Positions 41,713 through 51,076 of a stretch of DNA of 64,000 nt are shown piece after piece. Origin of the DNA: Marinobacterium_A aestuariivivens (GTDB lineage Bacteria > Pseudomonadota > Gammaproteobacteria > Pseudomonadales > Balneatricaceae); NCBI RefSeq assembly GCF_042661465.1, contig NZ_JBHSWE010000001.1, positions 310,001 through 374,000 on the forward strand, given 5' to 3'. The translations under genes were made by a program, and so were the position numbers. The first letter of the stretch is position 1. Each line of letters starts with the position of its first letter. The notes below the pieces were generated by a model. The model was not told the DNA's origin, did no database searches, and saw only the letters and a program-made list of their open reading frames with translations.

Positions 41713-43158
41713 TTATTTCGGCGGTTCGTCGCTGTCTTGCCGATGATAGGGATCATCGAGGCGCACTATATCGTCCTCGCCCAGGTAAGCCCCCGTCTGG
41801 ACTTCGATCAGGTGCAACGGAATCCTGCCCGGGTTTTCCAGACGGTGAAGACAGCCGAGAGGAAGGTAAGCCGACTCGTTTTCGGTTAACAACCGGGTTT
41901 CGTCATTGCAGATTACCAGGGCCGTTCCCTTGACCACGATCCAGTGTTCGGCGCGATGGAAATGCTTTTGCAACGACAGCGATGCGCCCGGATTCACCAC
42001 CAGGCGCTTCACCTGATAGCGTTCGCCATTGTCGATCGAATCGAAACAGCCCCAGGGCCGATAAACCTCCCGATGCTGTTCCACCTCGGGGCGATTCTGT
42101 TCAACGAGCTGCTGAACGATCCGCTTCACATCCTGTACGCGGGATTTTTCGGCCACCAGGACCGCATCGGCGGTTTCCACCACGACCAGATTGTCCACCC
42201 CCAGGGTCGTTACCAGCCGGCTCCCGGCATAGACGTAGCTGTTGCTGGTCGCCTCCAGGATCACATCCCCCTGGACGGCGTTTCCCGCTGCAGATTTCTC
42301 ACCCACTTCCCACAACGCCGACCAGGCGCCCACATCGCTCCAGGCGGCATCCAGGGGCACCACAACGGCATCGCTGGTCTTCTCCATCACCGCATAATCG
42401 ACCGAGCGCTCCGGGCAGGCCGTAAACGCTGTCTCGTCCAGACGCACAAAGTCCAGGTCCATCCGACTTTGCGCCAACGCCTGGCGACAGGCGTCCACCA
42501 TCTCGGGTTCGAACTGAGCCAGCTCCTCCAGATAACGCGAGGCCCGGAAAAGAAACATGCCGCTGTTCCAGTAGTACTCGCCGTTCTCCACATACCCCTC
42601 TGCCGTGCTCAGATCCGGCTTTTCGACGAACTCGAACACCTGAAAGGCAGCCCCGTCCGCCGCCGTCGCTGCACCCCGCCGGATATAGCCGTAGCCGGTT
42701 TCCGGATGCTGGGGAACGACGCCAAAAGTGACCAGCCTGCCCTGCTCGGCCTGAACACGGGCCTGCTCCAGCGCCCGACGATAAGCGGGCACATCCGGAA
42801 TCACATGATCGGCCGGCAGCACCAGCAACAACTCGTTCCCTTGCCCCAAAGCCTCCGCGTGCAGCGCCGCCACCGCGATCGCCGGGGCGGTATTGCGACC
42901 CACCGGCTCCAGAATAATCCCCTGATGCGCCAGCGATCGCTCACGCAACTGCTCGGCCACCATAAAGCGATGCGCCTGATTGCAGATCAACAATGCCGGG
43001 GCGATCCCCTCGACCCCTTCCAGACGCATCAGGGTATCCTGCAGCAAAGTCACCTGATCCTTGACCAGCGGTATCAGCTGCTTGGGGTACTGCTTGCGGG
43101 AGAGTGGCCAAAGCCGGGTTCCGGATCCACCGGAAAGGATAACGGGAATCATATGCAT
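41713..43158 (-). CDS. manC: Mannose-1-phosphate guanylyltransferase / mannose-6-phosphate isomerase
   Basis: A two-domain enzyme that makes GDP-mannose (ManC/AlgA). From ATG 43158 it has 481 residues, the AlgA length. The nucleotidyl domain begins IPVILSGGSGTRLWPLSR and has FVEKPD. The C-terminal cupin has YRPWGCFDSIDNGERYQVKR and HFHRAEHWIVVKGTA (metal-binding His). The start is preceded by gaagg; the ATG 6 bp further on is an alternative. It is the first gene of the nucleotide-sugar group, just downstream of the inverted-repeat element. No phosphomannomutase gene is in the window. Confidence 0.96.
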   Translation of the reverse strand: MHMIPVILSGGSGTRLWPLSRKQYPKQLIPLVKDQVTLLQDTLMRLEGVEGIAPALLICNQAHRFMVAEQLRERSLAHQGIILEPVGRNTAPAIAVAALHAEALGQGNELLLVLPADHVIPDVPAYRRALEQARVQAEQGRLVTFGVVPQHPETGYGYIRRGAATAADGAAFQVFEFVEKPDLSTAEGYVENGEYYWNSGMFLFRASRYLEELAQFEPEMVDACRQALAQSRMDLDFVRLDETAFTACPERSVDYAVMEKTSDAVVVPLDAAWSDVGAWSALWEVGEKSAAGNAVQGDVILEATSNSYVYAGSRLVTTLGVDNLVVVETADAVLVAEKSRVQDVKRIVQQLVEQNRPEVEQHREVYRPWGCFDSIDNGERYQVKRLVVNPGASLSLQKHFHRAEHWIVVKGTALVICNDETRLLTENESAYLPLGCLHRLENPGRIPLHLIEVQTGAYLGEDDIVRLDDPYHRQDSDEPPK

Positions 43159-43238
43159 GCCTTCGTTGACTGTGGCTTGGTGTCCAAGCCCGAAGAAAAG
43201 CATAGCCAACCGTTCAACAGTCAACAAAGAATTTGGCC

Positions 43239-43509
43239 CTAGTGTACTGTTTCACCCTTAAAGGCACTTATAGCGAGTCGCCAAGGGGCTGGCCGCAAGG
43301 CGCATTTTTGAAGGCATAGTGGGTCTATGTCGAGAAAATGCAACACCGCGGACGGCCCCTTGGCGGCTCGCCCGGCGGGAGTCCGCCAATTCGCGCCCCG
43401 CGGCGTTGCCGTTCTTGGCAAGAGCACCACTATTCTCGGCGAACGGCGCCTTGCCGGACACGAATTGGCGGGCTCTATAAGTATCTATTAGGGTGAAACA
43501 GTACACTAG
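43239..43509. repeat. Inverted-repeat (MITE-like) element of 271 bp
   Basis: The outer arms are ctagtgtactgtttcaccct (43239-43258) and its inverse agggtgaaacagtacactag (43490-43509). Further bases also pair (cttatag / ctataag). Inside lie two more inverted pairs, around gtcgccaaggggctggccgc / gcggacggccccttggcggc and gagtccgccaattcg / cgaattggcgggctc. No open frame fits. The whole can fold into nested hairpins. No target duplication is seen. It separates vanZ-like and manC. Confidence 0.8.
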
Positions 43510-43523
43510 CCGGCGTCTCGCTA

Positions 43524-43951
43524 TCAACCGGCGGCCCGCCCCGGCTTGACCAGATAACGGTACAGCAATATCCCGGCCAGCGCGCCGAGCAGGTCCAGTC
43601 CCCAATCGGCCAGACTGCCATAGCGCCCGGGCACCCCAGCTGGAACCACTCGTCGAACGCCCCGTAACCGACGGTGATCAGCAGCACCGAGATCGCCCCC
43701 TTCGTCGCCGGCAGAACATGGCTCCAGAGCATCGCCAATACCGCGAATACCGGGATATGCAACAGGTTCTGAACGGTCGGTGTCAGGGAAAAGTAGACAA
43801 TATCCACTGCCCCGGGCTGCTCCACCTTGCCTGGAATCGACGATACCCAGTGAATCAGCGCCATACAGGCCAGTGCGGCGGCCAAGGCCCAGATGGAGTG
43901 GGGTAACCGGAGAAGCCAGTCTTTTGTCTCTCTATTGAATCTTATATCCAC
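43524..43951 (-). CDS. VanZ-like membrane protein (frameshifted)
   Basis: About 142 residues with four membrane segments (WALAAALACMALIHWVSSIP, a loop, NLLHIPVFAVLAMLW, ISVLLITVGYGAFDEWFQLG). The signature GYGAFDEWFQ and the healed PGRYGSLADWGLDLLGALAG match the VanZ family, common in exopolysaccharide and exosortase loci. One missing base in the C run 43634-43637 restores the last segment and a stop at 43524. It lacks the exosortase catalytic Cys and Arg motifs, so it is not the exosortase. Its role is unknown. Confidence 0.8.
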
Positions 43952-44071
43952 ATAAAAACCTCATTTGTCAGCGCTGGCTTTTAAAAACTTTAAGCACGAA
44001 GCCATTTCTGGCGGTCTTCGCTTGAGGCGTGCGACTGACATAATAAAGAACATAGCCTTACCCAGATTATT

Positions 44072-45653
44072 CTAATTCAACATATCATGTTCCATTCTAT
44101 ACAACTCCCACTTACGAGGAATGAATCGCCTTTTTACAAACTCACCAAAACTTTTTATAAATCCACTCTCATTTCTAGATAGAACCTCGGACATCATTTC
44201 TATTAAACCCTCCCCAGAAGACGAACTATATTTTCCTACCAGAACAGAAGAGCTTTTCAATTCAATCAAACTAAATTCTTCCGTAGCCCACTCAAAAGAC
44301 ATTGGGTCTATCGCCAGATAAATTGGCTCTCCACCTTTTACAGCGGCTTCGACCGCTTCTCGATCAAGATACTTAACGCTTGATACTGAAGATTTCGGAT
44401 CGTACTTGGACAAATGGGAAGAAAACCGGTAGGGCAAAGTAGAACTAAATATCGTCATATCAGGATGATCGGATGAGTAATATGCAATGGCACGGGCATT
44501 GGCAGTAAAAGAACGAATATTAATCTGCTCCAAATAACTTAACGCCAAAGAGCCTGATATAATAAACACCATTATTGAAAAATAGGCCCGCATATTCAAG
44601 ATTGATAAAAAATAGCTACAAATCAAAACCATAGGGGCCATAAATATAAGCATATAATTGACCTGCTTGGCAATAAAATCCCCGGAAGGCAAGAGAAAAA
44701 AGTCAATATAAAGATCAACGAAAGGCACCAAACAATAGTATAATTGACATTCGAGTCAAAACGCTTACTAAAGCAATATGCCATTAACGATAAAACAAAC
44801 AAATACCCTACAATCCAAGTATGGTAAATTTTTAAAAAAGATACTCCGCATAATATAATGGATGACTTTCAAATGAAACATGACTATATTTTGAAGTTGC
44901 TGCATGTATAGATTTTATTAAATGAAAAGGATCTCCCTTAAAAACCCAGAAGAACAAAAAATTTAATCCGACGACAAGCATAGATCCAACTGCCACAATC
45001 CAAACCTTTTTCATCCCTTCTTGCTTGATAAGCATTAAAAGATTTGGAATAAACGCAAGATGCACAAGCACTGCGACTGTTGCTTTAATCCAAAAAACCC
45101 ATCCCAATACACAGCCAGACAAAAAGTAAAGAATAGACTTCCTCTTTTCTTTAGCAAACCAAAACAAACAAAAACTCAAACTAATAAATAACGCCAAAGG
45201 CGCATCAGCCATTATTCGCCCACCATAGTGAACATGAATAGGCATCAACATAAGCAATAGTGCTGCGCTTATCCCGGCTCGTTCTCCCCACCAGCTCCTG
45301 GCCATATAATACACAAGAGCCACTTCCAAAGACGATGTAATAAGACTCCAGAGATTACCAATGAATTCAGATGAGCCGAAGATCCCTATAAAAAAGGCCA
45401 TTGGCAAGTTAACTCCATAACGGATACCGCCAATATAGTTACCCACCTCCATTTTTTTCTCAACAATCCCGTAGGCTGCACTATAGTAAGTAAAATCATC
45501 ACTACCAAAAAAACCGCTAAAGAAGACTATACGAACAACAGCAGACAGTATAAAAACAATAGAAACTGCAAATAAGGACTGATTGCGAGCCTTTAGATTG
45601 CTATATAAATTTGGACCAGGAGCTATTTTCTTATGATCCCCTACCGAATCCAT
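44072..45653 (-). CDS. AT-rich membrane glycosyltransferase, GT39/PMT-like (frameshifted)
   Basis: About 527 residues with roughly ten membrane segments. The N-terminal loop FFGSDDFTYYSAAYGIVE carries the acidic pair expected of lipid-linked-sugar glycosyltransferases of the GT-C type. HVHYGGRIMADAPLALF follows. Shifts near 44836 (T run) and 44735 split it; two bases restore one frame. The base composition is clearly more AT-rich than the flanking genes, and codon use changes with it, so lateral gain is likely. It may glycosylate a protein or lipid carrier. Confidence 0.7.
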
Positions 45654-46331
45654 AGTAATTCACCTTCAACGATAACGTGATTTTTAACACGCCTTAATCA
45701 CCAAAGTATGGCTTCATCAAAGGTAGGCTATAATCAACGCACCTTCCACCACTCTGGATACCTATAAACTCTGGGCGCTATAGCAGCTGCAGCAGGCTGC
45801 GCAGGGTAAAACCTGGCTCTGAACAGGGGCTTGAGCACAATACCTTCCTGCCCTCATGAACTCTGCAACCGAATGTGCAGAACAAACCGGCCAAATAGGT
45901 CCCAGCACCGGGGGCAAGTACCGTCGGCGTCGTACCAACACCTCGACACTCGGAGCTCTGTCAGTCATTGCGCAGCCCCACGCCCTCCAGTCACCCCAGG
46001 GTTTACCCGAGGAGCTGCAAGTCCGAGCAAGTTTCATAGATGCAAGCAAAATCAAGGCGCAGCAAAACAGCGTCTGGAGGGGCTGGGAGTATCGAAAGAC
46101 GGTAGAGGTATTCTACGTGTTCGACATCGATCAATACAAAATATGCTTCAATAACATGGACATAATCCATGTTATTGTCGAATAGATCTTAATATTCGGG
46201 CTCGCTGGCAACTCGTTAAAACTCTTCTAGACTTCCCTTACGGTACTCGCAATGTCACCAGTAACAGAGAAGCGCCGCGGCCGTCGGGGCCACTTCGGCC
46301 AGTAAGCTCTTTCAAATACAGGAACTTACGC
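45654..46331. other. Intergenic, AT-rich left side, with a perfect palindrome
   Basis: A 680-bp gap between divergent transcription units. The only structure I see is the hairpin at 46149-46177. The open frames at 45831-46185 have no recognisable product and read like chance. It probably holds the promoter of the long + strand operon. Confidence 0.5.
46149..46177. other. 12-bp perfect inverted repeat
   Basis: caataacatgga and tccatgttattg flank a 5-base loop (cataa). There is no T tract, so it is not a simple terminator. It could be a regulator site or a hairpin upstream of the + strand operon. Confidence 0.7.
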
Positions 46332-46841
46332 ATGATAGCAGAAGACGTGGTATTGGGTGAAAACGTATCCATACCGCAACCGCAACTTGTCAACTTCTAC
46401 GGGTGCACCATCGGGGATCACGCCAAGGTCGGTGCCTTTGTCGAACTCCAGAAGGGAGTGACAGTCGGCGCCAACTGCAAGGTTTCCAGCCATTCCTTCC
46501 TTTGCGAAGGCGTCACTCTTGAAGAGGGCGTATTCGTCGGCCATGGGGTGATGTTTACCAACGATCTCTACCCTGAGGCTGTAACCCGGGCCGGCAAGCT
46601 GCAGACCGAATCCGACTGGCAGGTGGTTCCGACCCTCGTGTGTTCGAGGGCTTCAGTCGGCTCCAACGCGACCATTCTCGCCGGTGTAACCATCGGTCAA
46701 GGCGCGCTCGTAGGTGCCGGAGCCGTCGTTACCCGTGACGTACCGGAGTTTACCATCGTGGCCGGTGTGCCGGCACGCATCATCGGAGACACCCGGGAGA
46801 GGTTACCGACACAGTCGGCACGCCAAGAGGCTTCGTCATGA
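46332..46841 (+). CDS. Hexapeptide-repeat N-acetyltransferase (WbpD/WlbB-like)
   Basis: A 169-residue left-handed beta-helix acetyltransferase. Repeats run from VVLGENVSIPQPQLVNFYGC to VGAGAVVTRDVPEFTIVAGV, with the family end PARIIG. Together with the dehydrogenase at 47228 and the aminotransferase at 48249 it forms the three-gene set known from WbpB-WbpE-WbpD / WlbA-WlbC-WlbB. That set makes 3-acetamido UDP-sugars, so it probably acetylates the 3-amino group. The start ATG 46332 follows caggaactta, a weak site. It overlaps the next gene by 4 bp. Confidence 0.82.
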   Translation: MIAEDVVLGENVSIPQPQLVNFYGCTIGDHAKVGAFVELQKGVTVGANCKVSSHSFLCEGVTLEEGVFVGHGVMFTNDLYPEAVTRAGKLQTESDWQVVPTLVCSRASVGSNATILAGVTIGQGALVGAGAVVTRDVPEFTIVAGVPARIIGDTRERLPTQSARQEASS

Positions 46842-47212
46842 ATACATCAGGGATGCTGCTGATTGCGCTCAGCGCACTCATGACAGGTGCCGCCAACCTT
46901 CTGCTGCGGGCCGGGGTATTGAAGTTCGGCGACTTCAGCCTGGCAACAAACAGAATTGTCGATGGCCTGATCGGCCTCAGCATGCAACCGTTCTTTGTGC
47001 TGGGCGTGATCTTTTATGGCCTGGCAGCCATCGTCTGGTTCAGCGCACTTTCAAAAGCGGAACTCAGCACCGGCTATCCCATACTCGTGGGCCTGACTTT
47101 CGTGCTCGTGGCTTCCGGCAGCAGCCTGTTTTTCGGTGAAACCCTTTCTGTACAGAAACTTTTTGGAATGGCGATGATTTTAGGCGGTATCGCTGTAATT
47201 GCCCACGTCTGA
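46838..47212 (+). CDS. Small EamA/SMR-like membrane transporter
   Basis: A 124-residue protein with four membrane segments, resembling the half-size DMT superfamily members (ArnE/ArnF-like) that flip lipid-linked sugars. Marks are GAANLLLRAGVLKFGD near residue 17, and LSTGYPILVGLTFVLVA with the paired Gly and Pro. The ATGA overlap with the acetyltransferase suggests tight co-expression. A flippase subunit for an amino-sugar lipid is the best guess; a drug exporter is less likely in this setting. Confidence 0.75.
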   Translation: MNTSGMLLIALSALMTGAANLLLRAGVLKFGDFSLATNRIVDGLIGLSMQPFFVLGVIFYGLAAIVWFSALSKAELSTGYPILVGLTFVLVASGSSLFFGETLSVQKLFGMAMILGGIAVIAHV

Positions 47213-47227
47213 AACAGGGATCGAGAG

Positions 47228-48244
47228 ATGCTCAATATCGGCGTTATCGGCTACGGTTACTGGGGTCCGAACCTCGTACGAAACTTTAGTGAATCGGGTG
47301 TGGCCCAGGTGACGGCGGTTAGCGACATGAATCCGGAACGGCTACAACTGGTAAAAAAGCGCTATCCGGCAACTCGCACCACTATCGATCATCGCGACCT
47401 CTTGACGTCCAATCATATTCAGGCGGTAGCGATCGCCACTCCGGTCCATACCCACTTCACACTGGCCATGGAGGCGCTCAAGGCCGGAAAGCATGTATTC
47501 CTCGAAAAACCCCTGACCGAAACCACCGATCAGGCGCGGCAGCTGATCGACGAGGCAGACAAACGCGGGCTGATCTTGATGGTGGACCATACCTTCATCT
47601 TCACCGGTGCCGTACGCAAGATGCGCCAACTGGTGGAGAGCGGCGAGATCGGCGATATCTATTATTACGACTCGGTGCGGGTCAACCTGGGGCTGTTCCA
47701 ACCCGATATCAATGTGATTTGGGATCTGGCCGTCCACGACCTGGCGATCATGAACTACGTCTTTGATCAAAAACCGGTCGCCGTTTCCGCCACCGGTATG
47801 AGCCACGTGCCGGGCAAGCCGGCCGATATCGCCTACCTGTCGCTATTCTTCGAAAACAACATGATGGGCCATGTGCATATCAACTGGCTCTCGCCGGTCA
47901 AGCTGCGCCGCTCCATGATCGCCGGTAGCAGAAAAATGGTGGTCTACGACGACCTCGAGCCGAGCGAGAAGATCAAGATCTATGACAAGGGAATAACCAT
48001 CACCGAGCGTCAGGCGCTCTATGACCACCTGGTCGGCTATCGGGTGGGCGACATGGTTGCACCGCAGCTGGAGAATCACGAAGCGCTGAACCTCGAAGCC
48101 AGGTATTTCGCCGACTGTATAGGCAAGGGCGAGCAGCCGGCCAATAACGGGCAAGCGGGTCTGGAGGTGGTGGAGATTCTGGAAGCCGCCACCCGCTCGA
48201 TGCAGGAGAAGGGCTGCACCATCGAACTCAATGCGGGGAGCTGA
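47228..48244 (+). CDS. Gfo/Idh/MocA oxidoreductase (WbpB/WlbA-like)
   Basis: A 338-residue NAD-dependent dehydrogenase. The N-domain motif is GVIGYGYWGPNLVRNF, followed by GKHVFLEKPLTET with the conserved EKP lysine. DLAVHDLAIMNYV near residue 170 matches the catalytic block. In the WbpB/WlbA pathway it oxidises C3 of a UDP-HexNAc-uronate so that the aminotransferase can act. The uronate would come from tviB or wecC products. The start ATG 47228 follows gagag. The aminotransferase starts 5 bp after its stop. Confidence 0.88.
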   Translation: MLNIGVIGYGYWGPNLVRNFSESGVAQVTAVSDMNPERLQLVKKRYPATRTTIDHRDLLTSNHIQAVAIATPVHTHFTLAMEALKAGKHVFLEKPLTETTDQARQLIDEADKRGLILMVDHTFIFTGAVRKMRQLVESGEIGDIYYYDSVRVNLGLFQPDINVIWDLAVHDLAIMNYVFDQKPVAVSATGMSHVPGKPADIAYLSLFFENNMMGHVHINWLSPVKLRRSMIAGSRKMVVYDDLEPSEKIKIYDKGITITERQALYDHLVGYRVGDMVAPQLENHEALNLEARYFADCIGKGEQPANNGQAGLEVVEILEAATRSMQEKGCTIELNAGS

Positions 48245-48248
48245 AGAC

Positions 48249-49361
48249 ATGATCCCGTTTCTCGACCTGAAGGCTCAGTACCGCTCCATCAAGGACGAGA
48301 TAGATCAGGCAGTGCTCAATACGCTGGCCAGCAGTCAGTATGTGCTGGGCAGCGAGGTATCCACCTTTGAAGAAGAATTTGCCGAATACTGCGGCGCTGC
48401 TTACGGCATTGCAGTCAACAGCGGAACAAGCGCCTTACACCTGGCCTTGCTGGCGGCCGAAGTCGGGCCGGGTGACGAAGTCATTACCGTCTCGAATACC
48501 TTTGTGGCCACTGTCGCAGCAATTGACTACTGCGGTGCAGCGCCGGTCTTTGTGGACGTGGAACCCGATACGCTGAATATGAACCCGCATCTGGTTGAAG
48601 AAGCCATCACCGAGCGTACCAGAGCGATTCTGCCGGTGCATTTACATGGACACCCCGCCGACCTCGACCCGATACTGGAGATCGCCAGACGACACGATCT
48701 TCGGGTCATCGAAGATGCCTGCCAGGCCCATGGCGCCGAATATAAAGACAGGCGCGTGGGTGGCATCGGCGATCTCGGCTGTTTCAGCTTCTATCCGGGA
48801 AAAAATCTGGGTGCCTGTGGCGAGGGCGGAATGGTGGTCACTCAGAATGAAGACTTTGCCAGAAAGATCCGAATGCTGCGGGACTGGGGCCAAGAGAAGA
48901 AGTACCACCATAAACTCAAAGGTTACAATTACCGCATGGACGGCATTCAGGGAGCGATTCTCAGGGTCAAGCTGAGACATCTGGATGGCTGGACAACCGC
49001 ACGTCGTGAAGTAGCGCGGCGATACAACGAGCAACTGGTGGGTCTGAATCTGACACTTCCAATAGAGAAGCCCTGGGCCAAGGCGGTTTATCACGTCTAC
49101 GCAGTGCGCATACTGGCACGAGACGCGCTGCATAACTACTTGAATGAACAGGGTGTGCAAACGGGGATCCATTATCCGATTCCAGTGCATCTACAGACGG
49201 CGTATGCGAGCCTCGATTTCCCGGAAAACAGTTTTCCAATTAGCGAAAGCTCAAGCAGATATTTGCTTTCTTTGCCACTGTACCCGGAACTAAGCCAATC
49301 TAAAGTCTCAGACATCTGCAATTATATCCACAACTTCCATCAGGAAGCGGATGAGGAGTGA
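48249..49361 (+). CDS. DegT/DnrJ/EryC1 sugar aminotransferase (WbpE/WlbC-like)
   Basis: A PLP-dependent aminotransferase of 370 residues that places an amino group on a keto sugar. Marks are PFLDLKAQYRSIKDEID at the start, GVNSGTSALHLAL-type binding near residue 57, VIEDACQAHGAEYK near 157, and the PLP lysine in CFSFYPGKNLGACGEGG near 181. The ATG 48249 is used since it follows gggag and starts the conserved IPFLDL. It forms one unit with the oxidoreductase before it and the acetyltransferases around it. Confidence 0.93.
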   Translation: MIPFLDLKAQYRSIKDEIDQAVLNTLASSQYVLGSEVSTFEEEFAEYCGAAYGIAVNSGTSALHLALLAAEVGPGDEVITVSNTFVATVAAIDYCGAAPVFVDVEPDTLNMNPHLVEEAITERTRAILPVHLHGHPADLDPILEIARRHDLRVIEDACQAHGAEYKDRRVGGIGDLGCFSFYPGKNLGACGEGGMVVTQNEDFARKIRMLRDWGQEKKYHHKLKGYNYRMDGIQGAILRVKLRHLDGWTTARREVARRYNEQLVGLNLTLPIEKPWAKAVYHVYAVRILARDALHNYLNEQGVQTGIHYPIPVHLQTAYASLDFPENSFPISESSSRYLLSLPLYPELSQSKVSDICNYIHNFHQEADEE

Positions 49362-50064
49362 GCAAGTCGTGGAAAGCATGGTTAGAGTCGTAAAGGCGGT
49401 CCATGGCCTCAATAAGAGTGGGAATGATTTCGAATTTATCAGTGGACTAGTAGAACACTTGAAGTCTCTCTACAATCCAGCCGGACTGGTAGAGCTTTAT
49501 ACTCGTTTCAAAGAAGGTGAAGGAGAATTTGACAAGCTTTTAAGATCGATCTTGTGGCGGTGTTTGGTCAAAGAATGCGGCAGCCAACTCAGCATTGACA
49601 GCGGAGCAGCCTTTAAACACCCGGAAACATTCCGTATTGGCGATCATCTTTTTGTGGGACGAAATGCGAATATCCAAGGTCGATTTGACGGTCGTTGTGA
49701 TATTGGAAATCATGTCTGGATAGGACCCGGTAGTTTTCTGGACGCCAGAGACCTTATTATCGAAGACCATGTCGGCTGGGGTCCTGGTGCGAAAGTGCTT
49801 GGCTCATCACACTGTGGAATTCCCATCGACCGCCCCATCATTGAAACGGACCTCGTCATAAAAACAGTCAAGATCTGTGAGTGGGCTGATATTGGAACCG
49901 ACGCAGTTTTGCTGCCGGGAGTAACAATAGGAAAAGGTGCAATAATAGGTGCTGGCTCAGTTGTTACAGAAGATGTGGCCGCGTTTTCGATTGTCGCTGG
50001 CACTCCGGCTCGATTCATCAGATGGCGTGATGGCTACGGGAAAGCTACGGATGGAAGTCTTTGA
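49351..50064 (+). CDS. Hexapeptide-repeat acyltransferase
   Basis: A 237-residue acyltransferase. Residues 1-85 are a helical region with no family I recognise. Beta-helix repeats follow (IGDHLFVGRNANIQGRFDG, IGNHVWIGPGSFLDARDLII), with the extended WGPGAKVLGSSHCGIPID loop and the usual end VVTEDVAAFSIVAGTPARFI. This form is common among maltose/galactoside O-acetyltransferase-like sugar enzymes. It overlaps the aminotransferase gene by 11 bp and is more AT-rich than it. ATG 49378 is an alternative start. Confidence 0.82.
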   Translation: MRSEQVVESMVRVVKAVHGLNKSGNDFEFISGLVEHLKSLYNPAGLVELYTRFKEGEGEFDKLLRSILWRCLVKECGSQLSIDSGAAFKHPETFRIGDHLFVGRNANIQGRFDGRCDIGNHVWIGPGSFLDARDLIIEDHVGWGPGAKVLGSSHCGIPIDRPIIETDLVIKTVKICEWADIGTDAVLLPGVTIGKGAIIGAGSVVTEDVAAFSIVAGTPARFIRWRDGYGKATDGSL

Positions 50065-50065
50065 T

Positions 50066-51066
50066 ATGAATAACTCAACCGTAATGGTTACGGGTGGCGC
50101 CGGCTTTATCGGTTCCGAGCTGTCTCACCAGCTCTGCCAATGCGCCGAACGTGTTATCATCGTCGACAACCTGGTCAACGGCAAGCGGGAGAACATCCAG
50201 CAACTCTTAAACGATCGCGTGACGTTCTACCCGTACGATATTCGTGATCTGGACAAGATGATACCGCTGCTGAACGAAGTGGACGTAGTATTCCATCTCG
50301 CCTGCCTGGGCGTGCGCCACTCGATTCACTCACCGTTGGAAAACCACGACGTCAATGCCACTGCCACCTTGAATCTGCTGAAAGCCAGTCGCGAGGCGCG
50401 GGTCGGGCGCTTTGTCTACGTCTCGAGCTCGGAAGTGTACGGCACCGCCCAATGGGTGCCAATGACCGAAAACCACCCCACTCTGCCCATGACCGTCTAT
50501 GGCGGCTCCAAACTGGCCGGCGAAAGCTATACCCGTGCATTCTACCGAACCTATAACTATCCGACGGTAGTCGTTCGCCCCTTCAACAGCTTCGGGCCCC
50601 GTTGCCACCACGAAGGTGACAGCGGCGAGGTAATTCCCAAGTTCCTGCTGCGGGCCATGGCCGGTCAGTCGTTGATCATCCACGGTGACGGCTCCCAAAC
50701 CCGCGACTTCACCTATGTCAGCGACACGGCCCGGGGATTCTCTGCGCCGGATTCTCCGATCTGGCGCCAGGTCAAACCATCAATGTGGGCCAGGGTGAGG
50801 AGATCACTATCAACGAACTCGCCGGCCTGGTGGATGAGCTGTTTGAGGACCGCAACCTGGAGGTGATCCATGAGGCTCCCCGTCCCGGCGATGTGTTGCG
50901 CCTTTATGCCGACCCCACTCAGGCACGGGGGCTGTTGGATTTTCGACCGCAAGTCACCGTCAGGGAGGGACTGAGCCGCGTCAAAGCCTGGTACGAGTCG
51001 CTGGGTCAAAGCCCTACGGCGTTGCTCAAGGATGAAATCATGCAAAACTGGAAAGCCCCAGGCTGA
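50066..51066 (+). CDS. NAD-dependent sugar epimerase/dehydratase (frameshifted)
   Basis: A 333-residue SDR-family enzyme. The motifs are VMVTGGAGFIGSELSHQL at the start, the Tyr-x3-Lys pair in YGGSKLAGESYT near residue 145, and RPFNSFGPRCHHEGDSGEVI, typical of UDP-sugar epimerases. One missing G at 50733-50736 splits the C-terminal 110 residues into a second frame (INVGQGEEITINELAGLVDE). It starts 1 bp after the acyltransferase stop. It probably epimerises or dehydrates a UDP-sugar for the amino-sugar steps; the exact reaction is open. Confidence 0.88.
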
Positions 51067-51076
51067 GGTCAACCAA

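Noticed and set aside
43524..43951. VanZ-like gene as the missing exosortase
   Set aside because: It has only about 142 residues and the VanZ signature; no exosortase Cys or Arg motif is seen.
45831..46185. Two overlapping open frames in the AT-rich gap
   Set aside because: Cys/Pro/Arg-rich chance-like sequence without a ribosome site or family resemblance.
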